Below, piece by piece: positions 50,472 to 61,089 of a stretch of DNA of 64,000 nucleotides; position 1 is the stretch's first letter; each line of letters begins with the position of its first letter. The stretch comes from Mycobacterium sp. 852002-40037_SCH5390672 (lineage in GTDB: Bacteria; Actinomycetota; Actinomycetes; Mycobacteriales; Mycobacteriaceae), in the NCBI RefSeq assembly GCF_001665875.1, contig NZ_LZTA01000038.1, forward strand, positions 186,001 through 250,000, in the 5' to 3' direction. The translations under genes were made by a program, and so were the position numbers. The notes beneath the pieces are model-generated. The model searched no databases, had not been told where the DNA came from, and worked only from the letters and a program-made list of their open reading frames with translations.

Positions 50472-53132
50472 GTGACCGCCAGCCGCAGCCCCGCCACCGA
50501 TCTGCCCAAGTCGTGGGAGCCCGGTGCGGCCGAAAGCGCGATCTACCAGAAATGGGTGGACGCGGGCTACTTCGCGGCGGACCCGAACAGCACCAAGCCC
50601 GGGTATTCGATTGTGCTGCCACCGCCGAACGTGACCGGCAGCCTGCACATGGGCCACGCGCTGGAACACACCATGATGGACGCCCTGACCCGCCGCAAGC
50701 GGATGCAGGGATTCGAGGTGCTGTGGCAGCCGGGCATGGACCACGCCGGCATCGCGACGCAGAGCGTGGTGGAAAAGCAGCTCGCGGTCGACGGCAAGAC
50801 CAAAGAGGACTACGGCCGAGAGCTGTTCATCGAAAAGGTCTGGGATTGGAAGCGGGAGTCCGGCGGCGCCATCGGCGGCCAGATGCGGCGGCTCGGCGAC
50901 GGCGTGGACTGGAGCCGCGACCGCTTCACCATGGACGAGGGTCTGTCGCGGGCGGTCCGGGCGATCTTCAAGCGCCTCTACGACGCCGGGTTGATCTATC
51001 GGGCCGAGCGGCTGGTCAACTGGTCGCCGGTGCTGCAGACGGCGATCTCGGACATCGAGGTCGACTATCAAGAGGTCGAGGGCGAGCTGGTGTCGTTCCG
51101 GTACGGCTCGATGGACGACTCGCAACCACATATCGTGGTGGCCACCACGCGGATGGAAACGATGCTCGGCGACACCGCGATCGCCGTGCATCCCGACGAC
51201 GAACGCTACCGGCACCTGGTCGGTACCAGCCTGCCGCACCCCTTCGTCGACCGTCAGCTCGTGGTGGTCGCCGACGAGCACGTGGATCCCGAATTCGGCA
51301 CCGGCGCCGTCAAAGTCACGCCCGCTCACGACCCCAACGACTTCGAGATCGGCCTGCGGCATCAGCTGCCGATGATCTCGATCATGGACACCAAGGGCCG
51401 GATCACCGACACCGGAACACAATTCGACGGCATGGACCGATTCCAGGCCCGGGTCGCGGTGCGCGAGGCGCTGGCGGCCGAGAGCCGGATCATCGCGGAG
51501 AAGCGACCGTACCTGCACAGCGTCGGACATTCCGAGCGCAGCGGCGAGCCGATCGAACCGCGCCTTTCCCTGCAGTGGTGGGTCCGGGTGGAATCGCTCG
51601 CCAAGGCCGCCGGTGACGCGGTGCGCAATGGGGAAACCGTGATTCACCCCGCCAGCCTGGAACCGCGATGGTTCGCCTGGGTCGACGACATGCACGACTG
51701 GTGCATCTCCCGGCAGCTGTGGTGGGGCCATCGCATCCCGATCTGGTACGGCCCCAACGGTGAACAGCGCTGCGTTGGTCCCGACGAAACGCCACCAGAC
51801 GGGTGGGAGCAGGACCCCGATGTGCTGGACACGTGGTTCTCGTCGGCCCTGTGGCCATTTTCGACGTTGGGCTGGCCGGAAAAAACCCCGGAACTCGAAA
51901 AGTTCTACCCCACAAGCGTTTTGGTCACCGGATATGACATCCTGTTTTTCTGGGTGGCCAGGATGATGATGTTCGGCACCTTTGTGGGTGACGACCAGGT
52001 CATCACCCTGGACGGCCGCCGCGGTCCGCAGGTGCCGTTCACCGACATCTTCCTGCATGGGCTGATCCGCGACGAGTCCGGCCGCAAGATGAGCAAGTCC
52101 AAGGGCAACGTCATCGACCCGCTGGACTGGGTGGATATCTTCGGGGCTGACGCCCTGCGGTTTACGCTGGCCCGCGGCGCCAGTCCCGGCGGTGACCTGG
52201 CGATCGGTGAGGACCATGTCCGGGCATCTCGCAATTTCTGCACCAAGCTGTTCAATGCCACCCGCTACGCGCTGCTCAACGGCGCGAAGCTGGCCCCGCT
52301 GCCCGCGCCGGCCGAACTCACCGATGCCGACCGATGGATTCTCGGGCGGCTGGAAGAGGTTCGCGCGGAAGTCGATTCGGCATTCGACAACTACGAGTTC
52401 AGTCGCGCCTGCGAGGCGCTCTATCACTTCGCGTGGGACGAATTCTGCGACTGGTACGTGGAATTGGCCAAGACCCAACTGGCCGAAGGGATCACGCACA
52501 CCACGGCCGTGCTGGCGGCGACGCTGGACGCCCTGCTGCGGTTGCTGCACCCGGTGATCCCCTTCATCACCGAAGCCCTGTGGCAGGCCCTGACTGACGG
52601 TGAGATCCAACACGAGTCGCTGGTGATCGCCGACTGGCCGCAGCCGTCCGGGATCAGCCTGGATCAGGTTGCTGCGCAGCGGATTACCGATATGCAGAAG
52701 CTGGTGACCGAGGTGCGCCGGTTTCGCAGCGATCAAGGTTTGGCGGACCGGCAGAAGGTGCCGGCGCGGATGACCGGTGTCGACGAATCCGATCTGAGCA
52801 CCCAGGTGAGCGCAGTGACATCGCTTGCATGGCTCACCGCCGCAGACCCGGAGTTCCGCCCGTCGGCGTCGGTGGAAGTGCGGCTCAGCGGCGGCACCGT
52901 CGTCGTCGAGCTCGACACCTCGGGCACCATCGACGTCGCCGCCGAACGTCGCCGGCTGGAAAAGGATTTGGCCGCAGCGCACAAGGAGCTGGCATCGACC
53001 GCCGCCAAATTGGCCAACGAGGACTTCCTGGGCAAGGCCCCGCAAAACGTCGTGGACAAGATCCGGGACCGTCAGCGCCTGGCCCAGGAGGAAACCGAGC
53101 GGATCAACGCGCGGCTAGCCGGACTGCAGTGA
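50472..53132 (+). CDS. valS: Valyl-tRNA synthetase
   Basis: 886 residues, GTG 50472. Class I synthetase: HIGH motif as H59-M-G-H62 within [20 protein letters not shown] at 539-543, large CP1 editing domain between, and a C-terminal coiled-coil (residues about 815-885, [17 protein letters not shown]) typical of bacterial ValRS. Charges tRNA-Val and edits threonine. Followed after 7 nt by folC. Predicted leaderless transcript. Confidence 0.97.
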   Translation: MTASRSPATDLPKSWEPGAAESAIYQKWVDAGYFAADPNSTKPGYSIVLPPPNVTGSLHMGHALEHTMMDALTRRKRMQGFEVLWQPGMDHAGIATQSVVEKQLAVDGKTKEDYGRELFIEKVWDWKRESGGAIGGQMRRLGDGVDWSRDRFTMDEGLSRAVRAIFKRLYDAGLIYRAERLVNWSPVLQTAISDIEVDYQEVEGELVSFRYGSMDDSQPHIVVATTRMETMLGDTAIAVHPDDERYRHLVGTSLPHPFVDRQLVVVADEHVDPEFGTGAVKVTPAHDPNDFEIGLRHQLPMISIMDTKGRITDTGTQFDGMDRFQARVAVREALAAESRIIAEKRPYLHSVGHSERSGEPIEPRLSLQWWVRVESLAKAAGDAVRNGETVIHPASLEPRWFAWVDDMHDWCISRQLWWGHRIPIWYGPNGEQRCVGPDETPPDGWEQDPDVLDTWFSSALWPFSTLGWPEKTPELEKFYPTSVLVTGYDILFFWVARMMMFGTFVGDDQVITLDGRRGPQVPFTDIFLHGLIRDESGRKMSKSKGNVIDPLDWVDIFGADALRFTLARGASPGGDLAIGEDHVRASRNFCTKLFNATRYALLNGAKLAPLPAPAELTDADRWILGRLEEVRAEVDSAFDNYEFSRACEALYHFAWDEFCDWYVELAKTQLAEGITHTTAVLAATLDALLRLLHPVIPFITEALWQALTDGEIQHESLVIADWPQPSGISLDQVAAQRITDMQKLVTEVRRFRSDQGLADRQKVPARMTGVDESDLSTQVSAVTSLAWLTAADPEFRPSASVEVRLSGGTVVVELDTSGTIDVAAERRRLEKDLAAAHKELASTAAKLANEDFLGKAPQNVVDKIRDRQRLAQEETERINARLAGLQ

Positions 53133-53139
53133 GCGTTCG

Positions 53140-54603
53140 ATGACCGAGCCGGAGTGGCCGCAGGACGACGTTTCCGACGAGCTTCCCGACCCCGTCCCCA
53201 CCCCGGACGAGATCGCATCGTTGTTGCAGGTCGAACACCTGCTGGACCAGCGGTGGCCGGAGACCAAGATCGAGCCGAGCCTGACCCGGATCAGCACGTT
53301 GATGGACCTGATGGGCTCACCACAACTGGCCTACCCGTCGATCCACGTCGCGGGCACCAACGGCAAGACCTCCGTGGCCCGCATGATCGACGCGCTGATC
53401 ACCGCCCTGCAGCGGCGCACTGGGCGCACCACCAGCCCGCACCTGCAATCGGCGGTGGAACGCATCTCGATCGATTCCAAGCCGATCAGCCCCGCCCAGT
53501 ACGTGGCGACCTACCGCGAGATCGAGCCGTTCGTGCAGATGGTCGACGCGCAGTCGCAAGCCGCCGGCGGGCCCGCGATGAGCAAGTTCGAGGTGCTGAC
53601 CGCGATGGCGTTCGCCGCATTCGCCGACGCCCCCGTCGACGTCGCCGTGATCGAGGTGGGGATGGGGGGACGTTGGGATGCCACCAACGTGATCAATGCC
53701 CCGGTCGCCGTCATCACCCCCATCTCCATCGACCACGTCGAATACCTGGGCGACGATCTCGCCGGCATCGCGGGGGAGAAGGCCGGCATCATCACCAGGG
53801 CGCCCGAGGGCGCACCCGATACCGTCGCGGTCATCGCGCGTCAGGCGCCCGAGGCGATGGAAGTGTTGTTGACCCAAACCGTGCAGTCCGATGCCGCCGT
53901 TGCCCGCGAGGATTCGGAGTTCGCCGTCCTGGACCGTCAGGTTGCGGTCGGTGGTCAGGTGCTGCAGCTGCAGGGTCTTGGTGGCGTGTATTCCGATGTC
54001 TACCTGCCGCTGCACGGCGAGCACCAGGCGCACAACGCCGTCCTGGCCCTTGCTGCGGTCGAGGCGTTCTTCGGCGCGGGTGCGCAGCGTCAGCTCGACG
54101 TCGAGTCGGTTCGTGCGGGTTTCGCCGCCGTCGCCAGTCCCGGCCGGCTGGAGCGGATGCGCAGCGCGCCCACGGTGTTCATCGACGCCGCCCACAATCC
54201 CGCCGGTGCATCCGCGCTGGCGCAGACCCTGGTCGGCGAATTCGACTTCCGCTATCTCGTCGGGGTGCTCAGCGTGCTCGCGGACAAGGACGTCGACGGC
54301 ATCCTGGCCGCCCTGCAGCCGGTGTTCGACGCCGTCGTGGTGACGCACAACGGGTCTCCGCGGGCGCTCGACGTCGAATCGCTTGCCCTGGCGGCGCGCG
54401 AGCGGTTCGGACCCGACCGCGTGAGCACCGCCGAGAACCTGCGCGACGCCATCGACGTCGCGACCGCGCTGGTGGATGACGGCATTCGCGATGGGGTGGT
54501 GCACGGACCGGCCGAAGCGTTCTCCGGGGCCGGGATCGTCATCACCGGCTCGGTGGTCACCGCCGGGGCGGCGCGGACCCTGTTCGGTCGTGATCCGCAA
54601 TGA
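53140..54603 (+). CDS. folC: Dihydrofolate synthase / folylpolyglutamate synthase
   Basis: 487 residues, ATG 53140. Mur-ligase-like ATPase: P-loop GTNGKTS at 72-78, EVGMGGRWDATN (the omega-loop and Mg site), HGEHQAHNAV and DAAHNPAG further on. Adds glutamate to dihydropteroate and folates. In mycobacteria loss of FolC causes para-aminosalicylate resistance. Start just after valS, stop overlapping the next ATG (ATGA). Confidence 0.95.
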   Translation: MTEPEWPQDDVSDELPDPVPTPDEIASLLQVEHLLDQRWPETKIEPSLTRISTLMDLMGSPQLAYPSIHVAGTNGKTSVARMIDALITALQRRTGRTTSPHLQSAVERISIDSKPISPAQYVATYREIEPFVQMVDAQSQAAGGPAMSKFEVLTAMAFAAFADAPVDVAVIEVGMGGRWDATNVINAPVAVITPISIDHVEYLGDDLAGIAGEKAGIITRAPEGAPDTVAVIARQAPEAMEVLLTQTVQSDAAVAREDSEFAVLDRQVAVGGQVLQLQGLGGVYSDVYLPLHGEHQAHNAVLALAAVEAFFGAGAQRQLDVESVRAGFAAVASPGRLERMRSAPTVFIDAAHNPAGASALAQTLVGEFDFRYLVGVLSVLADKDVDGILAALQPVFDAVVVTHNGSPRALDVESLALAARERFGPDRVSTAENLRDAIDVATALVDDGIRDGVVHGPAEAFSGAGIVITGSVVTAGAARTLFGRDPQ

Positions 54604-54980
54604 CTGACGTGCCCGAGAACCCCGAGGAGCGTGCCCCGGCGCCACCGGCTGACCCGTGGCGAAGCTTCGGCGCGGTGATGGCCCTGACGCTGTTCCTGGA
54701 AGCGATCGTGGTGCTGCTGGCGATCCCGGTGGTGGGGGCGGTCGGCGGAGGCCTGACGACGGCGTCGCTGGTCTACCTGATCGGGCTCGCCGTATTGCTG
54801 ATCCTGATGGCAGGGGTGCAGCGCAAACCCTGGGCGATCTGGGCCAACCTGGGCGTGCAAGTGATCCTGCTCGCCGGTTTCGCGGTCTACCCGGGGGTGG
54901 GGTTCATCGGCGTGCTGTTCACCGGACTGTGGGGCTTGATCGCCTACTTCCGGGCCGAGGTCCGGCGCAGGCAGGGCTAG
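54600..54980 (+). CDS. DUF4233-type small membrane protein
   Basis: 126 residues with four predicted transmembrane helices: about 22-44 ([20 protein letters not shown]), 50-70, 80-98 and 101-117. N-terminus acidic/Pro-rich and cytosolic. Start overlaps the folC stop. Matches Rv2446c by position and size. The conserved placement after folC is known in Actinobacteria; function unknown. Confidence 0.85.
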   Translation: MTDVPENPEERAPAPPADPWRSFGAVMALTLFLEAIVVLLAIPVVGAVGGGLTTASLVYLIGLAVLLILMAGVQRKPWAIWANLGVQVILLAGFAVYPGVGFIGVLFTGLWGLIAYFRAEVRRRQG

Positions 54981-55047
54981 CCGGCGGGGCGGTAACGTCC
55001 CGAGCAGGCCCGACCGCCGTCGCCCGGCCCCTTGCCGCCCGGTTATG

Positions 55048-55053
55048 TACGCT
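55048..55053 (+). promoter_or_regulatory. Predicted -10 box, leaderless ndkA mRNA
   Basis: TACGCT (TANNNT) ends 7 nt before GTG 55061. No Shine-Dalgarno sequence. Confidence 0.5.
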
Positions 55054-55060
55054 GTCCGCC

Positions 55061-55471
55061 GTGACCGAACGGACATTGGTACTGATCAAACCCGACGGCG
55101 TCCAGCGGCAGCTGGTGGGGGAGATCATCGGCCGCATCGAGCGCAAAGGCCTCGTCATCACTGCGCTGGGGTTGAGGACAGTCAGCCGCGACCTTGCCGC
55201 TCAGCACTACGCGGAACACGAGGGCAAGCCGTTCTTCGAGTCTCTGCTGGAGTTCATCACCTCGGGATCGGTGGTGGCGGCCATTGTGGAGGGGCCGCGG
55301 GCGATCGCGGCGTTTCGGCAGCTCGCGGGCGGTACCGACCCGGTGGAGAAGGCGATCCCCGGCACGATCCGCGGCGATTTCGGACTGGAGACGCAGTTCA
55401 ATCTGGTGCACGGGTCGGATTCGATCGAGTCCGCAAAGCGCGAAATCGCGCTCTGGTTTCCCGACGCGTAG
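55061..55471 (+). CDS. ndkA: Nucleoside diphosphate kinase
   Basis: 136 residues from GTG 55061 (same length as M. tuberculosis Ndk); the frame extends upstream without meaning. Catalytic H117 in NLVHGSDS; N-terminal [25 protein letters not shown]. Transfers gamma-phosphate between nucleotides through phospho-His, balancing NTP pools. Confidence 0.96.
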   Translation: MTERTLVLIKPDGVQRQLVGEIIGRIERKGLVITALGLRTVSRDLAAQHYAEHEGKPFFESLLEFITSGSVVAAIVEGPRAIAAFRQLAGGTDPVEKAIPGTIRGDFGLETQFNLVHGSDSIESAKREIALWFPDA

Positions 55472-55814
55472 AGCTGCGGCGATAGCTGGCGCGGCCCGGT
55501 CCTGGACAACTTTGTCGAAGAGTGCTGCATCAGGTGTGGGTGGGCCCGCGACGTGATGTGGGATACTGGTGTCGGGTGAACGTCGCCGGACCGGCGTCAG
55601 ACACCCGAATGAAGACTTAGACAAGCGCGACCATAGCCCCGTCGCCTTGGTTCGCTGCATGTCAGGCCGTCATTCAGCACGGCGCCGAGTGGGTCCTAAT
55701 CATGGGCCGCTCGGGGCGAGACCATCACAAGCCCGGGAGAAGTGACCCGGGTCCATAGCGAAGCCCTCGCGTGGCCGCGTCGCAACGACGCGCCCGGGGG
55801 CTTGAGGAGAATAC
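55472..55814 (+). promoter_or_regulatory. Long upstream/leader region of rne
   Basis: 343 bp without a gene. GATACT (55562-55567) is a candidate -10; transcription from there would give a leader of about 240 nt. A hairpin of two CCCGGG blocks (55732-55737, 55746-55751) with an 8-nt loop lies in the leader, and GAGGAG (55804-55809) is the ribosome site. Long rne leaders used for self-control are known in bacteria. Confidence 0.5.
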
Positions 55815-58730
55815 GTGGTAGACGGTGCACCGACTGCAGACCCATCAGAAGGATCGACTCGGCCCGAGGAACTGCCGGACCGCTTGAGAGTCCATTCGCT
55901 GGCCCGAACGCTGGGAACCACCAGCAAGCGGGTGCTGGATGCGCTGAGCGAATTGGACGGGCGAATCCGCAGCGCACATTCCACCGTGGACCGCGACGAC
56001 GCTGTGCGGGTACGTGACCTGCTGGCGGCCGCGCAATCCGCGGGGAGCCCGGAGAACGCGGACCCCGCGCCCGAGGCCGGCGGCGCCGAATCCGACGAAC
56101 CCGAATCCCGGCTGATGCTGGAGACACCGGACAACGCTGCCGAGCGACCGCATTACATGCCGTTGTTCGTCGCACCGCAGCCGATCGATGCCCGTGCGGA
56201 CGACAGCGGCGCCGACGACGGCGACGACTCTGACGACTCCGACTCCGACACCGACGATGACGAGCAGGCCGACCGGCCGTCGAACAAGCGCCGGCGACGT
56301 GGCCGTCGCGGTCGTGGTCGTGGACGCGGTGAGCAGGGCGGATCCGACGGTCAGGGCGACGACGGTGACGACGACGAGGGCCAACCGCGGGGCAAGAAGG
56401 GCGGTCAAGCCGACTCCGACGACTCCGACGGTCAAGACGCTGACGACTCCGATGACTCGGACGACTCGGACGACTCCGACAACGGTGATGACGGTTCGGG
56501 CGAGGGCGGCAACCGCCGTCGCCGGCGGCGCCGTCGCCGCAAAAGCGCAGCGAGCGACGACAACGACGAGGGGTCATCGCCCGACGATCCGCCGAACACG
56601 GTGGTGCACGAGCGGGCGCCTCGCGGCAAGGGCGGCGGCGGCGACGACTCCGCCGGCTCCAACAATGAGATCAAAGGCATCAACGGCTCGACGCGGCTGG
56701 AGGCCAAGCGGCAACGGCGCCGGGACGGTCGCGACGCTGGACGGCGCCGGCCCCCGGTACTGACCGAGGCCGAATTCTTGGCACGCCGCGAGGCCGTCGA
56801 GCGGATGATGATCGTGCGCGACCGGGTCCGCACCGAACAGCCGCATCAGGGTTCGCGTTACACCCAGATCGCGGTGCTGGAGGACGGCATCGTCGTCGAG
56901 CACTTCGTCACGTCGGCCGCATCGGCGTCCCTGGTGGGCAACATCTACCTGGGTATCGTGCAGAACGTGCTGCCCTCGATGGAGGCGGCGTTCGTCGACA
57001 TCGGCCGCGGCCGCAACGGCGTGCTCTACGCCGGCGAGGTCAACTGGGAAGCCGCCGGACTCGGCGGATCTGACCGCAAGATCGAACAAGCGCTCAAACC
57101 CGGCGACTACGTCGTCGTCCAGGTCAGCAAGGACCCGGTCGGGCATAAGGGCGCACGGCTCACCACGCAGGTCTCACTGGCCGGCCGCTACCTGGTCTAT
57201 GTGCCAGGCGCGTCCTCGACCGGGATCAGCCGCAAGCTGCCCGACACCGAACGCCAGCGGCTCAAAGAGATCCTGCGTGACGTGGTGCCGTCCGACGCCG
57301 GGGTGATCATCCGGACCGCGTCCGAGGGCGTCAAAGAAGAGGACATCCGCGGCGACGTGACCCGCCTGCAGGAGCGCTGGAAACAAATCGAGGCCAAGGC
57401 GATCGAGATCAAGGAGAAGGCCGCCGGCGCCGCGGTGGCCCTCTACGAAGAGCCCGACGTGCTGGTCAAAGTCATCCGCGACCTGTTCAACGAGGACTTC
57501 GCCGGTCTCATCGTCTCCGGCGACGAAGCCTGGACCACGATCAACGACTACGTGAATTCCGTTGCCCCCGACCTGGTTTCGAAGCTGACGAAGTACGAGC
57601 CGCCCGCCGGGCCGGAAGGACAGACCGGACCGGACGTGTTCGCGGTGCATCGCATCGATGAGCAGCTGGCCAAGGCGATGGAGCGCAAGGTGTGGCTGCC
57701 GTCGGGCGGCACGCTGGTCATCGACCGGACCGAGGCCATGACGGTGGTCGACGTCAACACCGGCAAGTTCACCGGGTCCGGGGGCAACCTCGAACAGACG
57801 GTCACCAAGAACAACCTCGAGGCGGCCGAGGAGATCGTGCGCCAGCTGCGGCTGCGCGACATCGGCGGCATCGTGGTCATCGACTTCATCGACATGGTGC
57901 TCGAGTCCAACCGCGATTTGGTGCTGCGGCGGCTGACCGAGGCGCTGGCCCGCGACCGCACCCGGCATCAGGTGTCCGAGGTGACTTCGCTCGGTCTGGT
58001 CCAGATCACCCGCAAGCGGTTGGGCACCGGCCTGATCGAAGCCTTCTCGACGTCGTGTCCGAACTGTGGTGGGCGCGGCATCCTGCTGCACACCGACCCG
58101 GTGGATTCGGCCCCCTCGAACGGACGCAAATCCGAATCCGGCGGCGGCGGCCGTCGGGGCAGGCGCAAGAAGAACAAAGCCGAAGAGCCGGTGGTCGCCA
58201 AGGTGCCCACCCACGCTCCCGGCGAGCACCCGATGTTCAAGGCGATGGCCGCCGGCTCCTCGGCGCAGGAGGACTCCGAGGACGACTCCGACGAAACCAC
58301 CGATGAAGCCACCGACGGGCTCACCCAGAAGAAGGCGGTCCGCGCCGGCGACGACGCGGACACCGACCACGATGACTTCGACGACACCGACGACGAAGAC
58401 TCGGACGACGACTCGGATGACGACACCGACGACGACGACTCGGATGACGACGACGACTCGGATGACGACGAGGACGCGGACGATGATGACGACTCCGACG
58501 ATGACGACGACCTCGAGGATGACGACGAGGACATCGACGACGAGGAGGACCTCGGCGACGATGACGAGGATCTCGAGCTCGACGACGACGATCTGGACAC
58601 CGAAGACGACGATTCCGACGACACCGATGCCGGGCGGGCCTCCGCCGGGGCCGACCAGGCCGGCTCCGGTCGCCCGCGACGCAGGCGTGCTGCGGGCCGG
58701 CCCGCGGGACCGCCGATCCACGCGGATTGA
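55815..58730 (+). CDS. rne: Ribonuclease E/G
   Basis: 971 residues, GTG 55815 with GAGGAG 5 nt upstream. Central catalytic core (residues about 350-770): S1 domain around VGNIYLGIVQNVLPSMEAAF, DNase I-like domain with VIDFIDM around residue 688 carrying a Mg-binding Asp, and Zn-link C748-x2-C751 (CPNCGG). Both ends are disordered: the N-terminal part holds acidic blocks (DDSDDSDSDTDDD) and a basic RRRRGRRGRGRGRG run, and the C-terminus (about 840-950) is an almost pure Asp/Ser/Glu tract. Central to mRNA decay and rRNA processing. Mycobacterial RNase E has such N- and C-terminal scaffolds on either side of the core, unlike E. coli. Confidence 0.95.
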   Translation: MVDGAPTADPSEGSTRPEELPDRLRVHSLARTLGTTSKRVLDALSELDGRIRSAHSTVDRDDAVRVRDLLAAAQSAGSPENADPAPEAGGAESDEPESRLMLETPDNAAERPHYMPLFVAPQPIDARADDSGADDGDDSDDSDSDTDDDEQADRPSNKRRRRGRRGRGRGRGEQGGSDGQGDDGDDDEGQPRGKKGGQADSDDSDGQDADDSDDSDDSDDSDNGDDGSGEGGNRRRRRRRRRKSAASDDNDEGSSPDDPPNTVVHERAPRGKGGGGDDSAGSNNEIKGINGSTRLEAKRQRRRDGRDAGRRRPPVLTEAEFLARREAVERMMIVRDRVRTEQPHQGSRYTQIAVLEDGIVVEHFVTSAASASLVGNIYLGIVQNVLPSMEAAFVDIGRGRNGVLYAGEVNWEAAGLGGSDRKIEQALKPGDYVVVQVSKDPVGHKGARLTTQVSLAGRYLVYVPGASSTGISRKLPDTERQRLKEILRDVVPSDAGVIIRTASEGVKEEDIRGDVTRLQERWKQIEAKAIEIKEKAAGAAVALYEEPDVLVKVIRDLFNEDFAGLIVSGDEAWTTINDYVNSVAPDLVSKLTKYEPPAGPEGQTGPDVFAVHRIDEQLAKAMERKVWLPSGGTLVIDRTEAMTVVDVNTGKFTGSGGNLEQTVTKNNLEAAEEIVRQLRLRDIGGIVVIDFIDMVLESNRDLVLRRLTEALARDRTRHQVSEVTSLGLVQITRKRLGTGLIEAFSTSCPNCGGRGILLHTDPVDSAPSNGRKSESGGGGRRGRRKKNKAEEPVVAKVPTHAPGEHPMFKAMAAGSSAQEDSEDDSDETTDEATDGLTQKKAVRAGDDADTDHDDFDDTDDEDSDDDSDDDTDDDDSDDDDDSDDDEDADDDDDSDDDDDLEDDDEDIDDEEDLGDDDEDLELDDDDLDTEDDDSDDTDAGRASAGADQAGSGRPRRRRAAGRPAGPPIHAD

Positions 58731-58764
58731 GCCGGCCGGCCGAAAGGCGCCGGTCGTGTCCGGT

Positions 58765-58794
58765 TTGACCCTCTAGCCGCTGGTCACGTACCCT
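58765..58794 (+). promoter_or_regulatory. Predicted sigma-A promoter for rplU-rpmA
   Basis: TTGACC (58765-58770), 18-bp spacer, TACCCT (58789-58794). Start near 58801, giving a leader of about 155 nt before rplU. The best -35/-10 pair noticed in the window. Confidence 0.65.
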
Positions 58795-58955
58795 TGGACA
58801 GTTGTCGTCAGGCCGGGCGAGGAAAACTTTGGCCGGCGGCAGCGGGACTCCCGGGCAATCGGCGCAGGCCCGCAACCCCAGACCCACCACGTGCACCGCG
58901 GCTGGTTCGCGCGCGACGCGCAGAGCAGCGGTTAGAAGAAGGAGCAGGAGCAACG

Positions 58956-59267
58956 ATGGCGACCTACGCAATCGTGAAGACGGGCGGCAAGCAGTACAAG
59001 GTCGCCGTCGGGGACGTGGTCAAGGTCGAGAAGCTCGAGTCTGAGCCCGGCTCGAACGTGTCACTACCGGTCGCCCTGGTGGTAGACGGCGCCAACGTGA
59101 CCACCGACGCAGCCGCACTGGCCAAGGTCGCGGTGACCGGCGAGGTGCTCGAGCACACCAAGGGCCCCAAGATCCGTATCCACAAGTTCAGGAACAAGAC
59201 CGGCTACCACAAGCGTCAGGGACACCGTCAGCAGCTGACCGTCCTGAAGGTCACCGGCATCGCGTGA
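58956..59267 (+). CDS. rplU: 50S ribosomal protein L21
   Basis: 103 residues from ATG 58956, with GCAGGAG 5 nt upstream; upstream in-frame codons to 58794 are leader, not protein. Typical L21: [42 protein letters not shown] (shown in two parts: [12 protein letters not shown] and [12 protein letters not shown]). Binds 23S rRNA. Operon with rpmA and obg, the usual bacterial order. Confidence 0.97.
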   Translation: MATYAIVKTGGKQYKVAVGDVVKVEKLESEPGSNVSLPVALVVDGANVTTDAAALAKVAVTGEVLEHTKGPKIRIHKFRNKTGYHKRQGHRQQLTVLKVTGIA

Positions 59268-59313
59268 TTGAGCCGTCAGGCGAAGAACAGACAACACTGA
59301 GCGAGGACCACAC

Positions 59314-59580
59314 ATGGCACACAAGAAGGGCGCTTCCAGCTCGCGCAACGGTCGCGATTCCGCGGCCCAGCGGCTGGGCGTGAAGCGATTCGGCGGTCAG
59401 ATCGTCAAGGCGGGCGAAATCATCGTCCGGCAGCGCGGCACCAAGTTCCACCCGGGCGTGGGTGTTGGTCGTGGCGGGGACGACACGTTGTTCGCCAAGG
59501 AAGCCGGCGCGGTCGAGTTCGGTCTCAAGCGCGGCCGCAAGACCGTCAACATCGTGGCCGCGGGACAAGCCGCCGACTGA
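59314..59580 (+). CDS. rpmA: 50S ribosomal protein L27
   Basis: 88 residues; begins [16 protein letters not shown] without the cleavable leader of Firmicutes L27. The N-terminal tail reaches the peptidyl-transferase centre. [21 protein letters not shown] is the conserved core. 46 nt after rplU, with GAGCGAGGA-like purine-rich sequence upstream. Confidence 0.97.
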   Translation: MAHKKGASSSRNGRDSAAQRLGVKRFGGQIVKAGEIIVRQRGTKFHPGVGVGRGGDDTLFAKEAGAVEFGLKRGRKTVNIVAAGQAAD

Positions 59581-59640
59581 CCGTGTTTCCGGGCCCAGCC
59601 CGGTGATTTCGGCGCCCGGTGGTAGGTGAGAGGATCCACG

Positions 59641-61089
59641 ATGCCTCGGTTCGTCGACCGCGTCGTCATCCATGCGCGCGCCGGTTCTGGGGGTAACGGC
59701 TGCGCCTCGGTCCATCGCGAGAAGTTCAAGCCGCTCGGCGGCCCCGACGGGGGCAACGGCGGCCGCGGCGGCAGCATCGTCTTGGTCGTCGATCCGCAGG
59801 TGCACACCCTGCTCGACTTCCATTTCCATCCGCACGTCACCGCGCCCTCGGGCAAGCAGGGGATGGGCAACAACCGCGACGGCGCCGCCGGCGCTGACCT
59901 GGAAGTCAAGGTGCCCGACGGCACCGTCGTCCTCGACGAAAACGGACGGTTGCTGGCCGACCTGGTCGGCGCGGGCACCCGCTTCGAAGCCGCCGCGGGT
60001 GGACGCGGCGGACTGGGCAACGCCGCGCTCGCATCTCGTGCGCGTAAAGCTCCCGGCTTCGCGCTGTTGGGCGAGCAGGGGCAGACCCGCGACCTGACGC
60101 TGGAACTCAAGACCGTTGCCGACGCCGGCTTGATCGGTTTTCCCTCGGCCGGCAAATCGTCGCTGGTGTCGACGATCTCGGCGGCCAAACCCAAGATCGC
60201 CGACTACCCGTTCACCACGTTGGTTCCCAACCTCGGCGTGGTGTCGGCGGGCGAGCACACCTTCACCGTCGCCGACGTGCCCGGCCTGATCCCGGGCGCA
60301 TCCCAGGGCCGCGGCCTGGGCCTGGATTTCCTCCGTCACATCGAGCGATGCGCCGTGCTGGTGCACGTTGTCGACTGCGCCACCGCGGATCCCGGCCGTG
60401 ACCCCATCTCCGATATCGATGCGCTGGAGGCCGAACTCGCCGCCTATACGCCCACCCTGCAAGGGGATGCGGCGCTCGGTGACCTCACCGAGCGGCCCCG
60501 CGCGGTGGTGCTCAACAAAATCGACGTGCCCGAGGCGCGCGAGTTGGCCGAATTCGTCCGCGACGAGATCGCCGCGCGTGGCTGGCCGGTGTTCTTGGTG
60601 TCGGCGGTAGCGCAAGAAGGTTTGCAGCCCTTGATCTTTGGGTTGTGGCAGATCATCTCGGACTACCAGGCCGCCCAGCCGGAGATCGTGCCGCGACGGC
60701 CGGTGATTCGTCCGGTTCCCATCGACGACAGCGGCTTCAGCGTTGCACCGGATCCCCAGCAGCCGGGCGCCTTCGTGGTCAGCGGCGCGCGCCCCGAACG
60801 CTGGATCCGCCAGACCAACTTCGACAACGACGAGGCCGTGGGATATCTCGCGGATCGCCTGGCGCGCCTCGGTGTCGAAGAGGAATTGCTGCGGCTGGGT
60901 GCGCGACCGGGCTGCGAAGTGACCATCGGAGACATGACGTTCGATTGGGAGCCGCAAACTCCTGCCGGACAACAGGTTTCGCTGTCAGGCCGCGGAACCG
61001 ACGCGCGGTTGGAGCGCACCGACCGCGTCGGCGCCGACGAGCGCAAGGCCGCCCGGCGTCGCCGCCGCGAACGCGGTGAGGAGTCGTGA
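59641..61089 (+). CDS. obg: GTPase Obg (ribosome assembly)
   Basis: 482 residues from ATG 59641 (AGAGGA 6 nt upstream). Three domains: Gly-rich Obg fold (1-158), G domain (about 160-335) with G1 GFPSAGKS at 166-173, G2 [12 protein letters not shown]3 DVPGL, G4 NKID, and the OCT domain (about 355-430). The basic C-terminal tail ends [10 protein letters not shown]. Acts in 50S maturation and stress/growth control. Stop overlaps the proB GTG. Confidence 0.96.
   Translation: MPRFVDRVVIHARAGSGGNGCASVHREKFKPLGGPDGGNGGRGGSIVLVVDPQVHTLLDFHFHPHVTAPSGKQGMGNNRDGAAGADLEVKVPDGTVVLDENGRLLADLVGAGTRFEAAAGGRGGLGNAALASRARKAPGFALLGEQGQTRDLTLELKTVADAGLIGFPSAGKSSLVSTISAAKPKIADYPFTTLVPNLGVVSAGEHTFTVADVPGLIPGASQGRGLGLDFLRHIERCAVLVHVVDCATADPGRDPISDIDALEAELAAYTPTLQGDAALGDLTERPRAVVLNKIDVPEARELAEFVRDEIAARGWPVFLVSAVAQEGLQPLIFGLWQIISDYQAAQPEIVPRRPVIRPVPIDDSGFSVAPDPQQPGAFVVSGARPERWIRQTNFDNDEAVGYLADRLARLGVEEELLRLGARPGCEVTIGDMTFDWEPQTPAGQQVSLSGRGTDARLERTDRVGADERKAARRRRRERGEES

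Noticed and set aside
50238-53045. A 935-codon frame on the minus strand opposite valS
   Set aside because: Shadow of valS caused by high GC third positions; no ribosome site, His/Gly/Asp-rich composition without domains. The same applies to the long minus-strand frames opposite ettA (17825-20158), copD-ctaG (15642-17831), rne (57174-58721), bkdC (4198-5607) and plsB2 (14243-15895).
58390-58640. Simple-sequence DNA repeat as a separate element
   Set aside because: The GAC/GAT-rich tract is the in-frame acidic tail of RNase E, not an independent repeat.
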